A stretch of 64,000 bases of DNA from Ophiostoma sp. CBS 140.51 (GCA_029298735.1 JANSLP010000032.1:124001-188000); one strand, 5' to 3'. Positions 24,221 to 35,622 are shown, counted from the stretch's first letter. The notes: a model not told the origin generated them from the sequence alone. Numbers and translations are program-made.

Positions 24221-25725
24221 ATGTCTCTTCCCAAGGACTTCCTCTGGGGCTTTGCCACCGCCTCGTACGCAACCTCCTCGACCTCCTCGATCTCCTCTAT
24301 GGATATCTGTTGCTAACCCATAATCTCTCTTCCAGTTACCAGATCGAGGGTGGTGCTGACCAGGACGGCCGCGGGCCGTCAATCTGGGATACCTTCTGCG
24401 CCATCCCCGGCAAGATCGCCGACGGCAGCTCGGGCGTCGTGGCCTGCGACTCGTACAACCGCTGGAAGGATGATATTGAGCTGCTGCAGAAGGTCGGCGC
24501 CAAGGCCTACCGCTTCTCCGTTTCGTGGTCGCGTGTGATCCCGCTCGGCGGCCGCAACGACCCCATCAACCAAAAGGGCCTCGACTTTTACGTCCAGTTT
24601 GTTGACGCACTCCTGGAGGCGGGCATCACGCCCCTCGTCACACTCTTCCACTGGGATCTGCCTGAAGGCCTCGAGCAGCGCTATGGCGGCCTGCTGAACC
24701 GCACCGAGTTCCCCCTCGACTTTGAGCACTACGCCCGCACCATGTTCGCTGCCCTGCCCAAGGTCAAGCACTGGATCACCTTCAACGAGCCCTGGTGCTC
24801 GTCCATTCTCGGCTTCAACACGGGCTTCTTCGCCCCCGGCCGCACCTCGGACCGAACCAAGTCGGCCGTCGGCGACAGCGCCCGCGAGCCGTGGCAGGTC
24901 GGCCACAACATTTTGCTGGCGCACGGCCGCGCTGTGCGCGCGTACCGCGCCGACTTCAAGCCCGCCAGCGACGGCGGTGAGATTGGAATCACCCTCAACG
25001 GCGACGCCACCTACCCCTGGGACCCCGAGGACCCGGCCGATGTCGAGGCCTGCGACCGCAAGATTGAGTTTGCCATCTCCTGGTTTGCCGACCCCATCTA
25101 CTTTGGCCACTACCCTGAGTCGATGCGCAAGCAGCTGGGCGACCGCTTGCCCGAGTTCACTGAGGAGGAGCGCGAGATTGTGCAGGGTTCCAACGACTTT
25201 TACGGCATGAACCACTACACGGCCAACTACATCCGCCACAAGACGACCGAGCCCGCCGAGGACGACTTCCTTGGTAATTTGGAGACGCTATTTGAGGACA
25301 AGAACGGGAAGAGCATCGGCGAGGAGACCCAGTCCTTCTGGCTGCGCCCACACCCGCAGGGCTTCCGCGACCTGATTGTGTGGCTGAGCCGTCGCTACGG
25401 TGGCCCCAAGATGTACGTCACGGAGAACGGCACGAGCATCAAGGGCGAGAACGACCTGACCCCCGACGAGGTGGTCAACGACGACTTCCGCGTGCGTTAC
25501 TTTGACGGCTACGTGCACGCGCTGGCCGATGCTGTGCGCGAGGATGGTGTCAATGTCCGCGGCTACATGGCCTGGTCGCTCATGGACAACTTTGAGTGGG
25601 CCGAGGGCTACGAGACGCGCTTCGGTGTCACCTACGTCGACTATCTCAACGGCCAGAAGCGCATTCCCAAGAAGAGTGCCTTCTCGCTCAAGCCGCTGTT
25701 TGACAGCCTGATCAAGAAGGATTAG
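24221..25725 (+). CDS. Intracellular GH1 beta-glucosidase
   Basis: The gene has two exons, 24221-24264 and 24336-25725. The 71-nt intron has donor GTACGC, branch GCTAAC and acceptor CCAG. The product is 477 residues, normal for fungal GH1 enzymes. The join restores the family N-terminus LPKDFLWGFATASYQIEGG. The acid/base glutamate is E166 in TFNEPW, and the nucleophile is E378 in YVTENGT. Other family segments are present, such as RFSVSWSR and FHWDLPEGL. The enzyme hydrolyses the non-reducing beta-glucosyl residue of cellobiose and related beta-glucosides, with retention of configuration. There is no signal peptide, so it is probably cytosolic, like the Trichoderma BGL2 type, and acts on imported cellobiose. 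The neighbouring acyl-CoA ligase has no evident functional link. Confidence 0.95.
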
Positions 25726-26742
25726 ACGTGGACTTTGGACTGTGGATTGTGCTAAAAATTACACATATATTCCGTACTGTTTGGTGGGACATGGTTCTTG
25801 GATTTGGTCAAGGCTATCACAGTGGTTTCTTCTTTCATCATCTTTTTGGATTTTTTTAACGACTTTTTTGTTTGCTTATCCTGGTCTTACGAACTCGGCC
25901 GGGATCAATAGAGTGCTTATCCGTCACGATTTTGGCTACTATCCCGTCTGTTGTGATCCAATGTTGTCGATATACAACATGCAACTGTATCTTGCATGCT
26001 CTCCAGCTCAAAGTTGCACAAATTGAAGCTCGACCTTGTTGCAAAGATCTCCTGCAGGAAGCAAGCTCCCTTGTGCCTGTCTGTGCCTGCCTGTCACGGA
26101 CGCGACCCCATCGGCTTTTACATCGTTCCCATATTAATTCACCATTTGGGGCAACTCCTTCCCCACGCTAGCAACGATAAGCCGATAAGATGTCCGGAGA
26201 CACAGCCATTGCCCCGACACCCCGATATATCTGTTCCACGAGCCCACCTCGCCCACTAACACGGCTGCACGACGCCTGTAGCCCCCCAGCACCACTCTGC
26301 TGACACCTTCCCCAGAAACACCCCGGACTAGACTCTTGCCACGAGCCAACCAGAACCAGGCAGAGCCGCCGCTTTACCGAGTTCAAACCAGCTACAGCCA
26401 TTTCTCGGCCTTCGACCTTTCGGCCTCAAAGAGTCCCCAAGGCTCCACAACAGCCGCAAGTGTCGAGTCAAGAAAGCAACACTGGCGAGAGTCGTTTTAT
26501 TTTATTTCATTTTTCTCGTTCGTGTTTTATTCCCGCCGACTCTCCCTCGCAGTCTTATTCTTCTTCTCTCGTCTTGGTTTTCCTTGTCTTCTTTTTTCCT
26601 TCTTTCCTCCTTCTCATCTTTATCTTCCTCTCCTTTTATCTCTTTCAACAGACTCCCGTTTTTTTGTCACATCGCATCGCAGCGCCACACTCTTGTCACC
26701 TCTTCTTTTGCTTTTCGTTCGCCGTTCGCCCGATCCCTCACA
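25726..26742. other. Intergenic region between the GH1 and acyl-CoA ligase genes
   Basis: It holds the 3' flank of the GH1 gene and then promoter sequence. From about 26.5 kb it is strongly pyrimidine-rich (CTTCTTTTTCC-type), probably the leader of the next gene. No other coding frame is supported. Confidence 0.5.
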
Positions 26743-28681
26743 ATGTCTGGTCCCCAGTCTCGTCTTGGGTCTGTCCTGAGACACCTTGTTGGCGCCCCTG
26801 ACCCGAAGGCTGCCCAGGCTGCCCACGAGGCCCCTTCGCCCGTCTTCAAGCACGCCCTCACGCCAACCCTCTTCCTCGAGCGTGCTGCTGCCATTGAGCC
26901 TGACGCAGAAGCTATTGTCCACATCACCACCAACGGCCGTACTCTGCGCCGCAACTATGCTGAATTTGCCGACCGCGCCCGTGGCCTCGCCTGGTACTTC
27001 TCCCACCACGGCTACCGCCGCATCGGCATTCTGGCCCCCAACACCCCGGCCTTCCTCGAGACCATTTACGCTTCAGCTGCCGCTGGCGGTGTTCTGGTCC
27101 CGGCCAACTACCGCCTGATTGCTGCCGATGTCGCCTACATCTTTGACTTTGCCGAAGTCGACATTATCGTGGCTGACGCCCAGTTTGCCTCTCTGCTCAC
27201 TGAGGGCACCGACTGCTACGCTTCCACCCACCCGACGGTGCCCATTCTGGTCGACGACGACATTGACACCACCCAGGGCGAACTGCGGGGCCCCTTTGAC
27301 GCAGCCGTGCTCGAGGGTCTGCAGTTTGAGGCGCACCGCGCGGACATCGAGGACCGCGGCTGGGCGGGCTTGCAGGCGTTTGTTGCGTCCCAGCCGGGTC
27401 ACAAGCCGCTCGACGAGGACGATACCATTGCGATCCCCTTTACGTCGGGCACGACGGCGAAGCCCAAGGGTGTCGAGTTTACGCACCGCGGTGCCTACCT
27501 GGCGGCACTGGCCAACGTGGCTGAGGCGGGCCTGAACGGCCAGGACGACGACCACAACAACGACGGCCCCGACCGCTGCCGCTATCTCTGGACCCTGCCC
27601 ATGTTCCACGCCGTCGGCTGGACGTTCCCTTGGTCCGTGTGCGCCGTGCGTGGCACCCACGTGTGCCTGCGCAAGATTGACTACCCCCTGATCTGGAAGC
27701 TGCTGCGCGAGGAGGGTGTCACGCACTTTAACGCTGCGCCGACGGTCAACACGCTGCTGTGTGCAGACCCAGCAGCCGAGCGTCTGGCGCGCCCTGTCAA
27801 GGTCACCGTGGCTGCCAGCCCCCCGACCGCCCACCTGTTTGAGCAGATGGTAAACCTCCCCGTTCTTTAACATTTTCTTCTTAGTTTGACCCTTCTAACC
27901 ATCTTGTGTACAGACCAAGCTCAACCTCCACCCCGTCCACGTCTACGGCATGACCGAAACCTACGGCCCCATCACCCGCGGCTACATCCTCCCCTCGTGG
28001 AACAAGCTGCCTGGCCAGCAAAAGTTTGAGCGCATGGCGCGCCAGGGCCACGGTTTCCTGACCAGTCTGGCAGCCCGTGTCATCAAGACCGACGACGATG
28101 CCCAGCCGATTACCGCCGTGAACAAGAAGGGTGTCACTACTTTCGTCGATGTGCCTCGCGACGCCCGCACCATTGGCGAGATTGTCTTCCGCGGCAACAT
28201 TTGCGCCAAGGGCTATTATAAGGACCCGGCCGCCACCGAGAAGCTGTTTGCTGGCGGTGTGCTGCACTCGGGTGATTTGGCTGTCATGCACCCCGACGGC
28301 AGCGTGCAGATCCTGGATCGCGCCAAGGACATTATTATCTCGGGCGGTGAGAACATTTCGTCTGTCGCCCTTGAGAGCATTCTGGTCGAGCACCCGGACG
28401 TCCTGGAGGCCGCTGTTGTCGCTGTGCCCGACTCGCACTGGGGCGAGCGGCCCAAGGCCTACCTGACGACCAAGACGCGTTCCGGCAAGCCTGTCTCCAT
28501 CGAGCAGCAGGCCTTCCTCGACTGGGTCAAGCACCAGAGCGGTATCAGCCGATTCATGGTGCCGCGCGAGATGGAGGTTGTCAAGGAGCTGCCCAAGACC
28601 AGCACGGGCAAGCTGCAGAAGAATGTGCTGCGCCAGTGGGCGCTCAAGGGTACCCCCGACGATGTCAAGGTTGCGCCATGA
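26743..28681 (+). CDS. AMP-forming acyl-CoA synthetase-like ligase
   Basis: The gene has two exons, 26743-27849 and 27914-28681. The 64-nt phase-0 intron has donor GTAAAC, branch CTAAC and acceptor ACAG. The product is 624 residues. ANL-superfamily signatures occur in order: the phosphate-binding loop FTSGTTAKPKG near residue 233, YGMTETYGP near 380, the GDLAVMHPDG/DRAKDIIISGGENIS hinge region near 488-510, and the adenylation lysine region KTSTGKLQK near 597. It should activate a carboxylic acid through an acyl-AMP and transfer it to CoA. The layout resembles medium-chain or plant-type acyl-activating enzymes (ACSF2-like) more than fungal FAA or ACS proteins. The C-terminus (VKVAP) is not a PTS1 signal. 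The N-terminus (RLGSVLRHLV) is basic and amphipathic and could be a mitochondrial presequence. The substrate cannot be read from the sequence. Confidence 0.93.
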
Positions 28682-29326
28682 GTGAGTTGAGGTATTAGGT
28701 GTCGTGTGTCGTTGTATCGGCCCGATCCGAGCCTATCTCTATCTGAATCATCTTGGATTTTGCAGTCATTTACTTTTTTCTTCATTGTATAAAAATAGCG
28801 CCTGATTTTAGTGCCATCTTTGCTGGGGCCCGATTTTGGTTATTACAACGCAAACCCATTGAGTTTTTGCGGTATCTAACATATTAACACAGTGATCAGA
28901 CCGATGCGAGATACCTGATTCATAGCAATTTGATTTTCCTATTTTTTTTCTTAGAACACGAAATGTACAAATTGCGTATTATGGACGTTTCTAGGTGATT
29001 AAAATCTGTATTATGTGAAAAAGAACAAACAGAACCAGAATGAGAATGATGACGGCATGCGCTGCGAAAGGCTATGGGTGGCAAAAAATGCAGTACAATG
29101 TGAAAAATACAGACAAAAAAACTAAGGAGGTATAAAGACGGTAAAACAAGAACAGCAAAAAAATCTAAATGAACAGAAAAGAACCTAACCGAGCAACATC
29201 CGAGAAAACCTCCTACTCCCATGTTCGGGCATTTCTTCGAGCCAGCTCACCGCGACTCGGGCTCGTGTTTTGAGGCCGGGGTGGGTCTGTTTTGGTGATG
29301 GTGTCGGACATTATCGCGGGCTTTGT
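28682..29326. other. Convergent 3' flanks of the acyl-CoA ligase and NIPA genes
   Basis: This is AT-rich sequence between two genes whose 3' ends face each other. No coding frame is supported. It probably holds both 3' UTRs and polyadenylation sites. Confidence 0.6.
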
Positions 29327-31948
29327 CTAAAAGAAGCCATCGGGTCGCGTCTCGGCCTCTGACTCGGTCACTGCGGCCGAGGGCGGTGGCAAGTCGTCGC
29401 TGACCGTGTAGTCGTCCTGTGCCTGTGGGGCGGCTTCGGTAGGAAGACCTTCTTCAACATTTGCGACGCTCTTCCGTCGTGACCAAAAGAGCCCGCCCAG
29501 CGTTGTACTTAAACTGCGGGCACGTGCGCGTGATTCTGAGCCGCCTCCTTCTGTTTTGGAAGTCGACAATGGACCCCCAGATGTCTGGGCATCGCGTCGG
29601 TCGCCTCCATTGCCAGATGCGCTTCCCGAAGGACCGGCGACAGAGGTACCCGCCCGTGTTGATGTCGGGGCGTGAGACGTGGGTGGTATGCCGGGGCCAG
29701 TCACAAACGTTTCTAGAGAGCCACCGTGCTGGTGGTGCCGGTATGGATGGTTTGGATAAATCGTGGCGGGATGTAATAGCCGCTCTGCATCATCAAGAAC
29801 AAGCTCGTCCTGTGGCACGAACAAGCTCGAGCGCAGACTGGGCCGCACCCGCCGTGTGGACGGCCGTCGGGCTGCCTGGGGACTGCCTCCATCAAGGTGC
29901 TGAAGGATGGTATCGGCCACCACGGCGCTCATTGTCGACGATAAGAGGGGTGATGGTGAGATCATGGGGCTTTGGTGGAAGTATTGTGAGGGTGTTTGGT
30001 GTGGCCGCAGCACAGCGGATGGTGTGACGGGCCGATCCGCCAGCGGCGGCGCAGGTGATGAAGAGTTCGGTCCGTTGTCCCCGGTGCCGATCGCATGTAG
30101 GACCGAATCTGCACTAAAGGGAGACGGGCCAAGGCTGGGGCGGAGAGCGCCTGCAGGTGTCGTGGGGGCGTCCAGCGGTGAGCCGCTGACCGGCGTGCTG
30201 AATGATGCACTGCGCCATGGGTTTTCAAGGAGAGGCTGGGTCGGTTCCTCGCCGCCGCTCTCCTCGTCATCTTTGTAAGTCAAATAGTCTCCTGCTGCTG
30301 TCCCGGCATCGTGTGATGGGTGTGGGACAGAGATTCTGGGGACAGACGTGGCTGCAAGATTTGGAGTTACGACAGGCGTCCGTTGAGAGGGAACACCTGT
30401 CTCTGTGGCCAGCGAAAGTGGGCGGTTGGTGAGCGTGCCGACAAAGTTGACACGGGATGCGCGCGACGAGCGCCGAGAGCCATGCCGTACGGTTGACCGG
30501 CCTGTAGGCGTCTGTGGTGTGCCGTCTTCTCCGTTGTTGGCCTGTTCTGCGAGGTTGATAGACTCTCCCGGCCCGTCGGTCACCGACATATCATCGTCGC
30601 CTTCCTCGTCGTCGTCGTCCGCTGGTGGACGGCCACTGGTAATGATGAACACGCCAAAGAACGTCAGCAGACAGCCACCAACGAACTTGGCGGCTTGTTC
30701 GGCGGTGGTGCGCTCAAAGTCGCGGTACAGGACCGCGCTGCCGATGATCACGCAGAGCGTAAACATGACAAACTGGATCGGGATGACCTGTGTCGAGTCG
30801 AATCGCTGCAGGGCTTTGTTGACATAGCGGACTTGCATAACGGCCGTGCCAAGCAGGATGACCAGGAGGACGTAGGTCATAGGTGTGAGGAAAGCACCGA
30901 GCAGAGTCGAGGAGAGCATGGATGAGACGCCCTTGGTAGCCAAGACCGTGTAGCCACCAAAGAGACCGACCAGGCCCAGATCAATAAGGATGGTCCGGTT
31001 GCCGTACCGTGGGCTCGCCCACATCAGCAGCGCAATGAGTCCACAGGTAACGCCCACGTAGATCTCAAAAGCTGTCGTCGTGATGGCGTCCCAGACGTCG
31101 TGCGGGTTAAGTTTGGTCTCTTCCTGCTTCGCGCTTAGGACGACAGTCACAGCACCAGCAATGGCGATAACAACACCAAAGAAGTCGCGCTTCCGGAACG
31201 ACTCCTTGAACAGGATCGGGGCAATGACGCAGTTGGAAATGAGCGCCACAACGCCCAGCGGGGACACAATCGAGGCTGGTGCAAAGCCGTAGGCCAAAAA
31301 GTTGCCCATCTCGCCAATAGTGATCAGCACTTGGCCCAGCCACCAGTATGGCGACTGCAGGTACGAAGTTGACTTTGACGAGTCAGGGTCGGAGTCGGAC
31401 GAGGGCGATTTGCGGCCCTCAGAGTCGTCGCGGCGGTAGTCGGCCGTCAAAGGATCGGATTCGTGGGCATGACGGCCGTCGTTATCGGCATCGCCCTCGT
31501 CATCAGCCTCGTGGCCGTCGATGCCGTCGTATCGGTTTTCGATTCCACTTCCACTACTCTCCACGGCACCATATCCTCCACCGTTTCCATTTCCATTTCC
31601 ATTTCCACTTCTGCTGCTGCCGCTACTTCTGCTTCCCTGCCGCTTGTTCTTACTCGAGCTCGCGTTGTTCTTTGCCGCTTCTCTCAATGCTTGTCGTGCT
31701 CGTTCGCGATTCCGCTGCTGCTCCTTATGAAGGCGGATATGAGCGTACCGCTGCACGTTGAGCGCCAGCGCAATCAGCACGTTGCCCACAATTGCCGTGA
31801 CAATGCCAATCAGTGACGACCAGTTGTTGGCCAGCTCGCCGCCCGGCCCATCGCCAGACGTGCCATTGTTCCCAGCTGAAAAGGGCGGCCACGACGCGAG
31901 CAATGGCGGCGGCAGCAGTGACGGTGAGGGTGTTCGTATTATGTACAT
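29327..31948 (-). CDS. NIPA-type magnesium transporter with long cytoplasmic tail
   Basis: This is a single exon of 873 residues. The first in-frame ATG is at 31948 (MYIIRTPSPS); the open frame upstream has no ATG. The first membrane helix, at about 45-65, is SLIGIVTAIVGNVLIALAL. A charged linker follows, containing a Gly-Asn repeat encoded by TTTCCA hexamers near 31580-31605. The NIPA/DUF803 core runs from about 198 to 436. It includes GEMGNFLAYGFAPASIVSPL, CVIAPILFKESFRKRDFFG and YVNKALQRFDSTQVIPIQF, all hallmarks of the family. NIPA proteins carry Mg2+ across plasma or endosomal membranes. The tail (437-873) is Ser/Pro-rich and looks disordered. The divergent neighbour at 33106 shares a 1.2-kb promoter region. 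Confidence 0.92.
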   Translation of the reverse strand: MYIIRTPSPSLLPPPLLASWPPFSAGNNGTSGDGPGGELANNWSSLIGIVTAIVGNVLIALALNVQRYAHIRLHKEQQRNRERARQALREAAKNNASSSKNKRQGSRSSGSSRSGNGNGNGNGGGYGAVESSGSGIENRYDGIDGHEADDEGDADNDGRHAHESDPLTADYRRDDSEGRKSPSSDSDPDSSKSTSYLQSPYWWLGQVLITIGEMGNFLAYGFAPASIVSPLGVVALISNCVIAPILFKESFRKRDFFGVVIAIAGAVTVVLSAKQEETKLNPHDVWDAITTTAFEIYVGVTCGLIALLMWASPRYGNRTILIDLGLVGLFGGYTVLATKGVSSMLSSTLLGAFLTPMTYVLLVILLGTAVMQVRYVNKALQRFDSTQVIPIQFVMFTLCVIIGSAVLYRDFERTTAEQAAKFVGGCLLTFFGVFIITSGRPPADDDDEEGDDDMSVTDGPGESINLAEQANNGEDGTPQTPTGRSTVRHGSRRSSRASRVNFVGTLTNRPLSLATETGVPSQRTPVVTPNLAATSVPRISVPHPSHDAGTAAGDYLTYKDDEESGGEEPTQPLLENPWRSASFSTPVSGSPLDAPTTPAGALRPSLGPSPFSADSVLHAIGTGDNGPNSSSPAPPLADRPVTPSAVLRPHQTPSQYFHQSPMISPSPLLSSTMSAVVADTILQHLDGGSPQAARRPSTRRVRPSLRSSLFVPQDELVLDDAERLLHPATIYPNHPYRHHQHGGSLETFVTGPGIPPTSHAPTSTRAGTSVAGPSGSASGNGGDRRDAQTSGGPLSTSKTEGGGSESRARARSLSTTLGGLFWSRRKSVANVEEGLPTEAAPQAQDDYTVSDDLPPPSAAVTESEAETRPDGFF
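31570..31610. repeat. TTTCCA hexanucleotide repeat inside the NIPA gene
   Basis: Consecutive TTTCCA/TTCCAT units on the plus strand encode an in-frame Gly-Asn repeat in the linker after the first membrane helix. The repeat keeps the frame, so length changes would be tolerated. Confidence 0.7.
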
Positions 31949-33105
31949 TTTGTCGTCGTTGTCTCTCGGTAAGGGTCTGCCGTTCGCAGTCGCGCGTTGC
32001 GAGCGGAGTCGCTGCGATATCAACGTCGCAGAGCGCGCAAGGCAAGATAGCCAAGCTCAGCGTTGGAGCGCCGCCGTAGAGGATGACTTTCGGCAGCTTT
32101 GGGATCGACTCGCGTGCATTTGTGTGAGGATATGAGGAGGTTGGATGGGTGTATCTGAGGGTGAAGGATTCGTGGAGGTCGCTTTGCAGCCCCGGTCGGG
32201 TCTATGTGGTCGAGGTATGATTGAAAATGGACTAGTGATGTCAGAAAAATGAAGCTTTTCGCGTGTCACTGTGATGCAGTCGGAACCAGCCGGCAAGGTG
32301 TTCAGCCAATGCGTAGAGCGTATCTGTTGCTCTTCCAAAGGCAGACGATCGTGAGCGAGATGCAAAAAATGGAATCCGGACAATAGTCGAAGGCCGAGAA
32401 AGGGAGTCGAAATGAGTGCTTCGGTCAGTGGATTTGCCAATTTGCTGCCTATTCCACTTCGAGACCGCTTTCCAGGCAGGTTTCGTCATGATAGGTGCTG
32501 AGAGCACCAAGAGACGAGGCGTGGCTAGCGCATTACATGCTCTCCTCGGGCACGTTTTAGGGGCAATCTAGGGGCTACTTAGGGCCCTTTGCTCTTTCCT
32601 GAATAAGCCGTTATGCGCGACGCGCCTGCCGTTCAAGCTGTTTGACTGTTGTTCGACGCAACACAGTGCTTGTGATTCCACAGATGGAAGTGGCCCCACT
32701 TTCCCTGGGGGCGCCTTTTCGAACCTTTGCACCAACTGCAACAAGCCTTTCCTGCCCTTATCACCCTGGAATTTCCGTTCTAGCCGGGCTCCGCCCCCGC
32801 TTTTTGCGGCCTGAGAGATCCTGAGACCACTGTCGGCACAGTGTGGCGGCTTCCCTCGTCCCTTCCCTCTTTGGCGCAGGCTCTTGCCGCCTTCTTTTTC
32901 GAAAGTCTTTCGATGTTCCTCCGATCTGACAGCCTCGACGACGAAGACGAGTAACACAGCCCAGCACCGAATTTCTTTCAACAAGAACGCTGCGATAACC
33001 AACCCCACAACGAGCGCAGCCATCTTCAACGAAACCGTCAAGCATTCGCCATTCACTAACATCACATACTGCATCGAAATCATTGTTGCACAGCCCACCG
33101 CCACC
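31949..33105. other. Divergent promoter region between the NIPA (-) and 33106 (+) genes
   Basis: The region probably contains both promoters and leaders. A short upstream open frame precedes the plus-strand gene. No other gene is seen. Confidence 0.5.
32913..32954 (+). promoter_or_regulatory. Upstream open reading frame (13 codons plus stop)
   Basis: An ATG at 32913 opens a 13-codon frame (MFLRSDSLDDEDE) that ends in TAA, about 150 nt before the main ATG at 33106. If the transcript begins upstream of it, this uORF could reduce translation of the main frame. Confidence 0.35.
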
Positions 33106-34704
33106 ATGGGTGAAGACAACGACCCCCCCAAGAATCCCTTCATCCGCTGGAAACAGCATGTCGACACCCACATCGGCACGACCCTCCATGGCCTGCTCGG
33201 CATCCCCACCATGGTCTCCAAGAACCTCAACATCCGCGGAGAATTCGACAAGGGCCCCGACGCCAGCCCTACCGATGGGGCACAACCCTCGTCGTCGTCG
33301 GCATCGACATCGGCATCAAACGCCCCCGCCGCCACTTCATCATCTACCTCTTCCCAGTCGACGTCAACACCACAAGCGACCAATGTCAACTACCACTCCA
33401 CACTTCCGTCCAGCGCGTCTGACAACAACGACGACTCTCTCGACGGCGTCGATGCCTCCCAGCTGCTCGAGTGGCACAAGTTCATCTACTACTCGCCGTA
33501 CTCGCCGCTCAAACTCCAGCAGCAGCAGCAGCTCCACCTTCTCCCACCACTCGTCCCACAAGACGTCCCATTTGGAGCCGACCCGTTTGCATTCACCTAT
33601 GCCGACGCCTTTGAGGATCTGCTCCGCACCAGCAGCGGGCGGCCACTTCTTGACCTGGCTGACCGCTCGTACCGCAACCTTCGGTATCAAATGCGCTACG
33701 GCAGTGCCATTGAGCCGCCGTACGTCTTCTTCCACCGAATGCACAGCCAGCGCCTTCTCGATGCGTATTTCCCACGCTCAGCAGCCGTGGCCGGCAGCAG
33801 CAGCAGTGTAGAGGAGGCCAGAAATGCTGCCAGCACACCCAGCGACGATGTCGTGCGTGCCGTTGCCGCCTTGGCTGAACGAGACCGGGACCTGTGGAGG
33901 GAGCAAATGGAGGAAGAGGACGCCGACAAGAATCATGACCACGACCATGAACATGACAGTGAGTCGAGCAAGTGGGATGAAGTGTCTGAACTGAGCAAGT
34001 CTGCCAGCCACAGTCCGTGGGAGCAGAGCCAGGAGACGACTAAAACTCCAGGGTCGCCTGACTCTGGCTACGGTGGCGGCCTGTTTGACGAGCTCGACCG
34101 GGTATTTCGTGTCCTGAACCGCATCATCCACGAGGAAACCGGTGGCTCTACTACCGATGGCGCCAAGAAGGACGACGTATCAAACAACGAGAAGAACGAG
34201 CCTAGCGCCGAGGACGAGCTCTACAACTCGGTGCGTTCGGCATATGCCAACGCCGAGAAGTCACTCGGGGCTCTAATCAAGTCGTTCTCGGGCGGCTTTG
34301 ACTCCGAGGACCGTTACTCGCGGTCATCCTCTTCTTCCTCGGCGTCCACAACGGAGACGTCTGTTGTTCGTAGTGGCGACCTGACCGGGGACAACGATGG
34401 ACGCCAGGGTGAAACCATCCAGACAACCGAGGAGCATGTTGACGCGTTTGGCAACCGCCACGTCAAGATTACGGTGCAACGTCTTGACGCTGACGGCAAC
34501 GAGGTCTCGCGGGAGACACGTTACACGATCCGCTCACAGTCGCCAGAGGAAATTGCAGCCTTGAAAGACACGTACAACGACGATGACGAACACAACGACA
34601 ACGACAATAGCGAGCAGCCCCGTGTCGTTGAGAAGAGCATGTCTACCTCAAAGCCAAACAACAGCAACGACGGCTCAAAGGCCTCCGGCTGGTTCTGGAA
34701 ATGA
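33106..34704 (+). CDS. Conserved fungal protein of unknown function
   Basis: This is a single exon of 532 residues. The ATG at 33106 sits in a strong context (CCACCATGG). The open frame continues upstream to 32884 but without an earlier ATG. Residues 1-45 look well ordered (NPFIRWKQHVDTHIGTTLHG, then LGIPTMVSKNL). A Ser/Thr/Ala-rich linker follows, then an ordered block at about 120-230 with FIYYSPYSPLKLQ and RPLLDLADRSYRNLRYQMRYG. An acidic region contains a His-Asp repeat (HDHDHEHD). Next comes a segment with LDRVFRVLNRIIHEETGG. Near the C-terminus, DAFGNRHVKITVQRLDADGN could form a beta hairpin. I recognise the style as a conserved fungal hypothetical protein, not a named family. There is no signal peptide or membrane helix, so it is probably soluble. 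Confidence 0.8.
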   Translation: MGEDNDPPKNPFIRWKQHVDTHIGTTLHGLLGIPTMVSKNLNIRGEFDKGPDASPTDGAQPSSSSASTSASNAPAATSSSTSSQSTSTPQATNVNYHSTLPSSASDNNDDSLDGVDASQLLEWHKFIYYSPYSPLKLQQQQQLHLLPPLVPQDVPFGADPFAFTYADAFEDLLRTSSGRPLLDLADRSYRNLRYQMRYGSAIEPPYVFFHRMHSQRLLDAYFPRSAAVAGSSSSVEEARNAASTPSDDVVRAVAALAERDRDLWREQMEEEDADKNHDHDHEHDSESSKWDEVSELSKSASHSPWEQSQETTKTPGSPDSGYGGGLFDELDRVFRVLNRIIHEETGGSTTDGAKKDDVSNNEKNEPSAEDELYNSVRSAYANAEKSLGALIKSFSGGFDSEDRYSRSSSSSSASTTETSVVRSGDLTGDNDGRQGETIQTTEEHVDAFGNRHVKITVQRLDADGNEVSRETRYTIRSQSPEEIAALKDTYNDDDEHNDNDNSEQPRVVEKSMSTSKPNNSNDGSKASGWFWK

Positions 34705-35622
34705 TTTGGTACAAAAAGACCGCAACAAGAGGAACAACCTAGGAACGGGCTGTGTCCTCTCTTTTACTCCGCTCATGACAACCTCGAGGAAGTAATAGAA
34801 TGCATGTCAAAGGATACCCCCGAGGATGTCACTTTGATTTATATAGTTTATGGCTTTGTAGTTTTTTTTGGGGGTTCAGGATCTTGCATTAGTGGTAATC
34901 GGGTTTACGATGTTTTTGGGTATCACTGTTTTTATCATTGTTTTTTTATCTTTGTACAAAGCACTCGCACCGCATTCGCTCTCACGCCTCACTTGAATTA
35001 TATTTGCTTCGTATCAAAAGGATGCATGTCACCAAAATTGACCATAATTTATTTGTAAATCACACAAAAAAAAAACAGAGAACGCCACCCGGTCCATGTG
35101 GAAGCAAAGCAAAACTTCGTCATTATGTGGTAACGTAGGAGATTGGGAAGTGATATGGTCTTTAACAATGCGTTTGTCTCATAAGTTGCCTTTTCGGTTT
35201 CTCCTCCATGCTTTTAAAGTTATTAAAAATGTTTTCGATTTCTTTTTGTTTTTGTACGGGTTTTTCTGCGAGAGATGTAGTATATGGAAAGAGAAAGATG
35301 AAAAGGGGTCAAAAAGAATATACATGAAGTGAGAAGATGTGGTTTGAGATAAGAAGAGATGACTTGGTGGTGGCCATCATTTTTTAGAGTGTGCTCAAAT
35401 ATTCAAAGACAAAAAAGCAAGGTATGGAAAGTGGTATTGCGCCTAGGGGTGTGTATAGAAAAAAAGAAGTCAAGATGTAGGAGATAGTGAAAGGCGTGGA
35501 AAGAAACCGTTGTCTAGAAAAAGTGAAATGAAGAAACACAAAAATAAGTCACGACAAGTCGAGCTAGAAATTTTTTGAAGTGAAGAAAAACAAACAAAAC
35601 AAAACAAAACAAAAAACTCCTC
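34705..35622. other. Convergent 3' flanks of the 33106 gene and LOS1
   Basis: This AT-rich spacer lies between two facing 3' ends and has runs of T and A. No coding frame is supported. Confidence 0.6.

Noticed and set aside
23785..24335. Upstream ATGs (23785, 24001) in frame with the GH1 second exon through the intron
   Set aside because: The frame is open only if the intron is retained. It would remove the conserved LPKDFLWGFATAS start. The TATATAAG box ends right before the ATG at 24001, so those ATGs are probably not in the transcript.
24379..25239. 286-codon antisense frame inside the GH1 gene
   Set aside because: It is a typical shadow frame of GC-rich coding sequence (Val/Gly/Ala/Leu-rich) opposite conserved GH1 codons.
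27073..28534. Antisense frames of 266 and 217 codons inside the acyl-CoA ligase gene
   Set aside because: They are shadows of the GC3-rich ligase frame and have no motif of their own.
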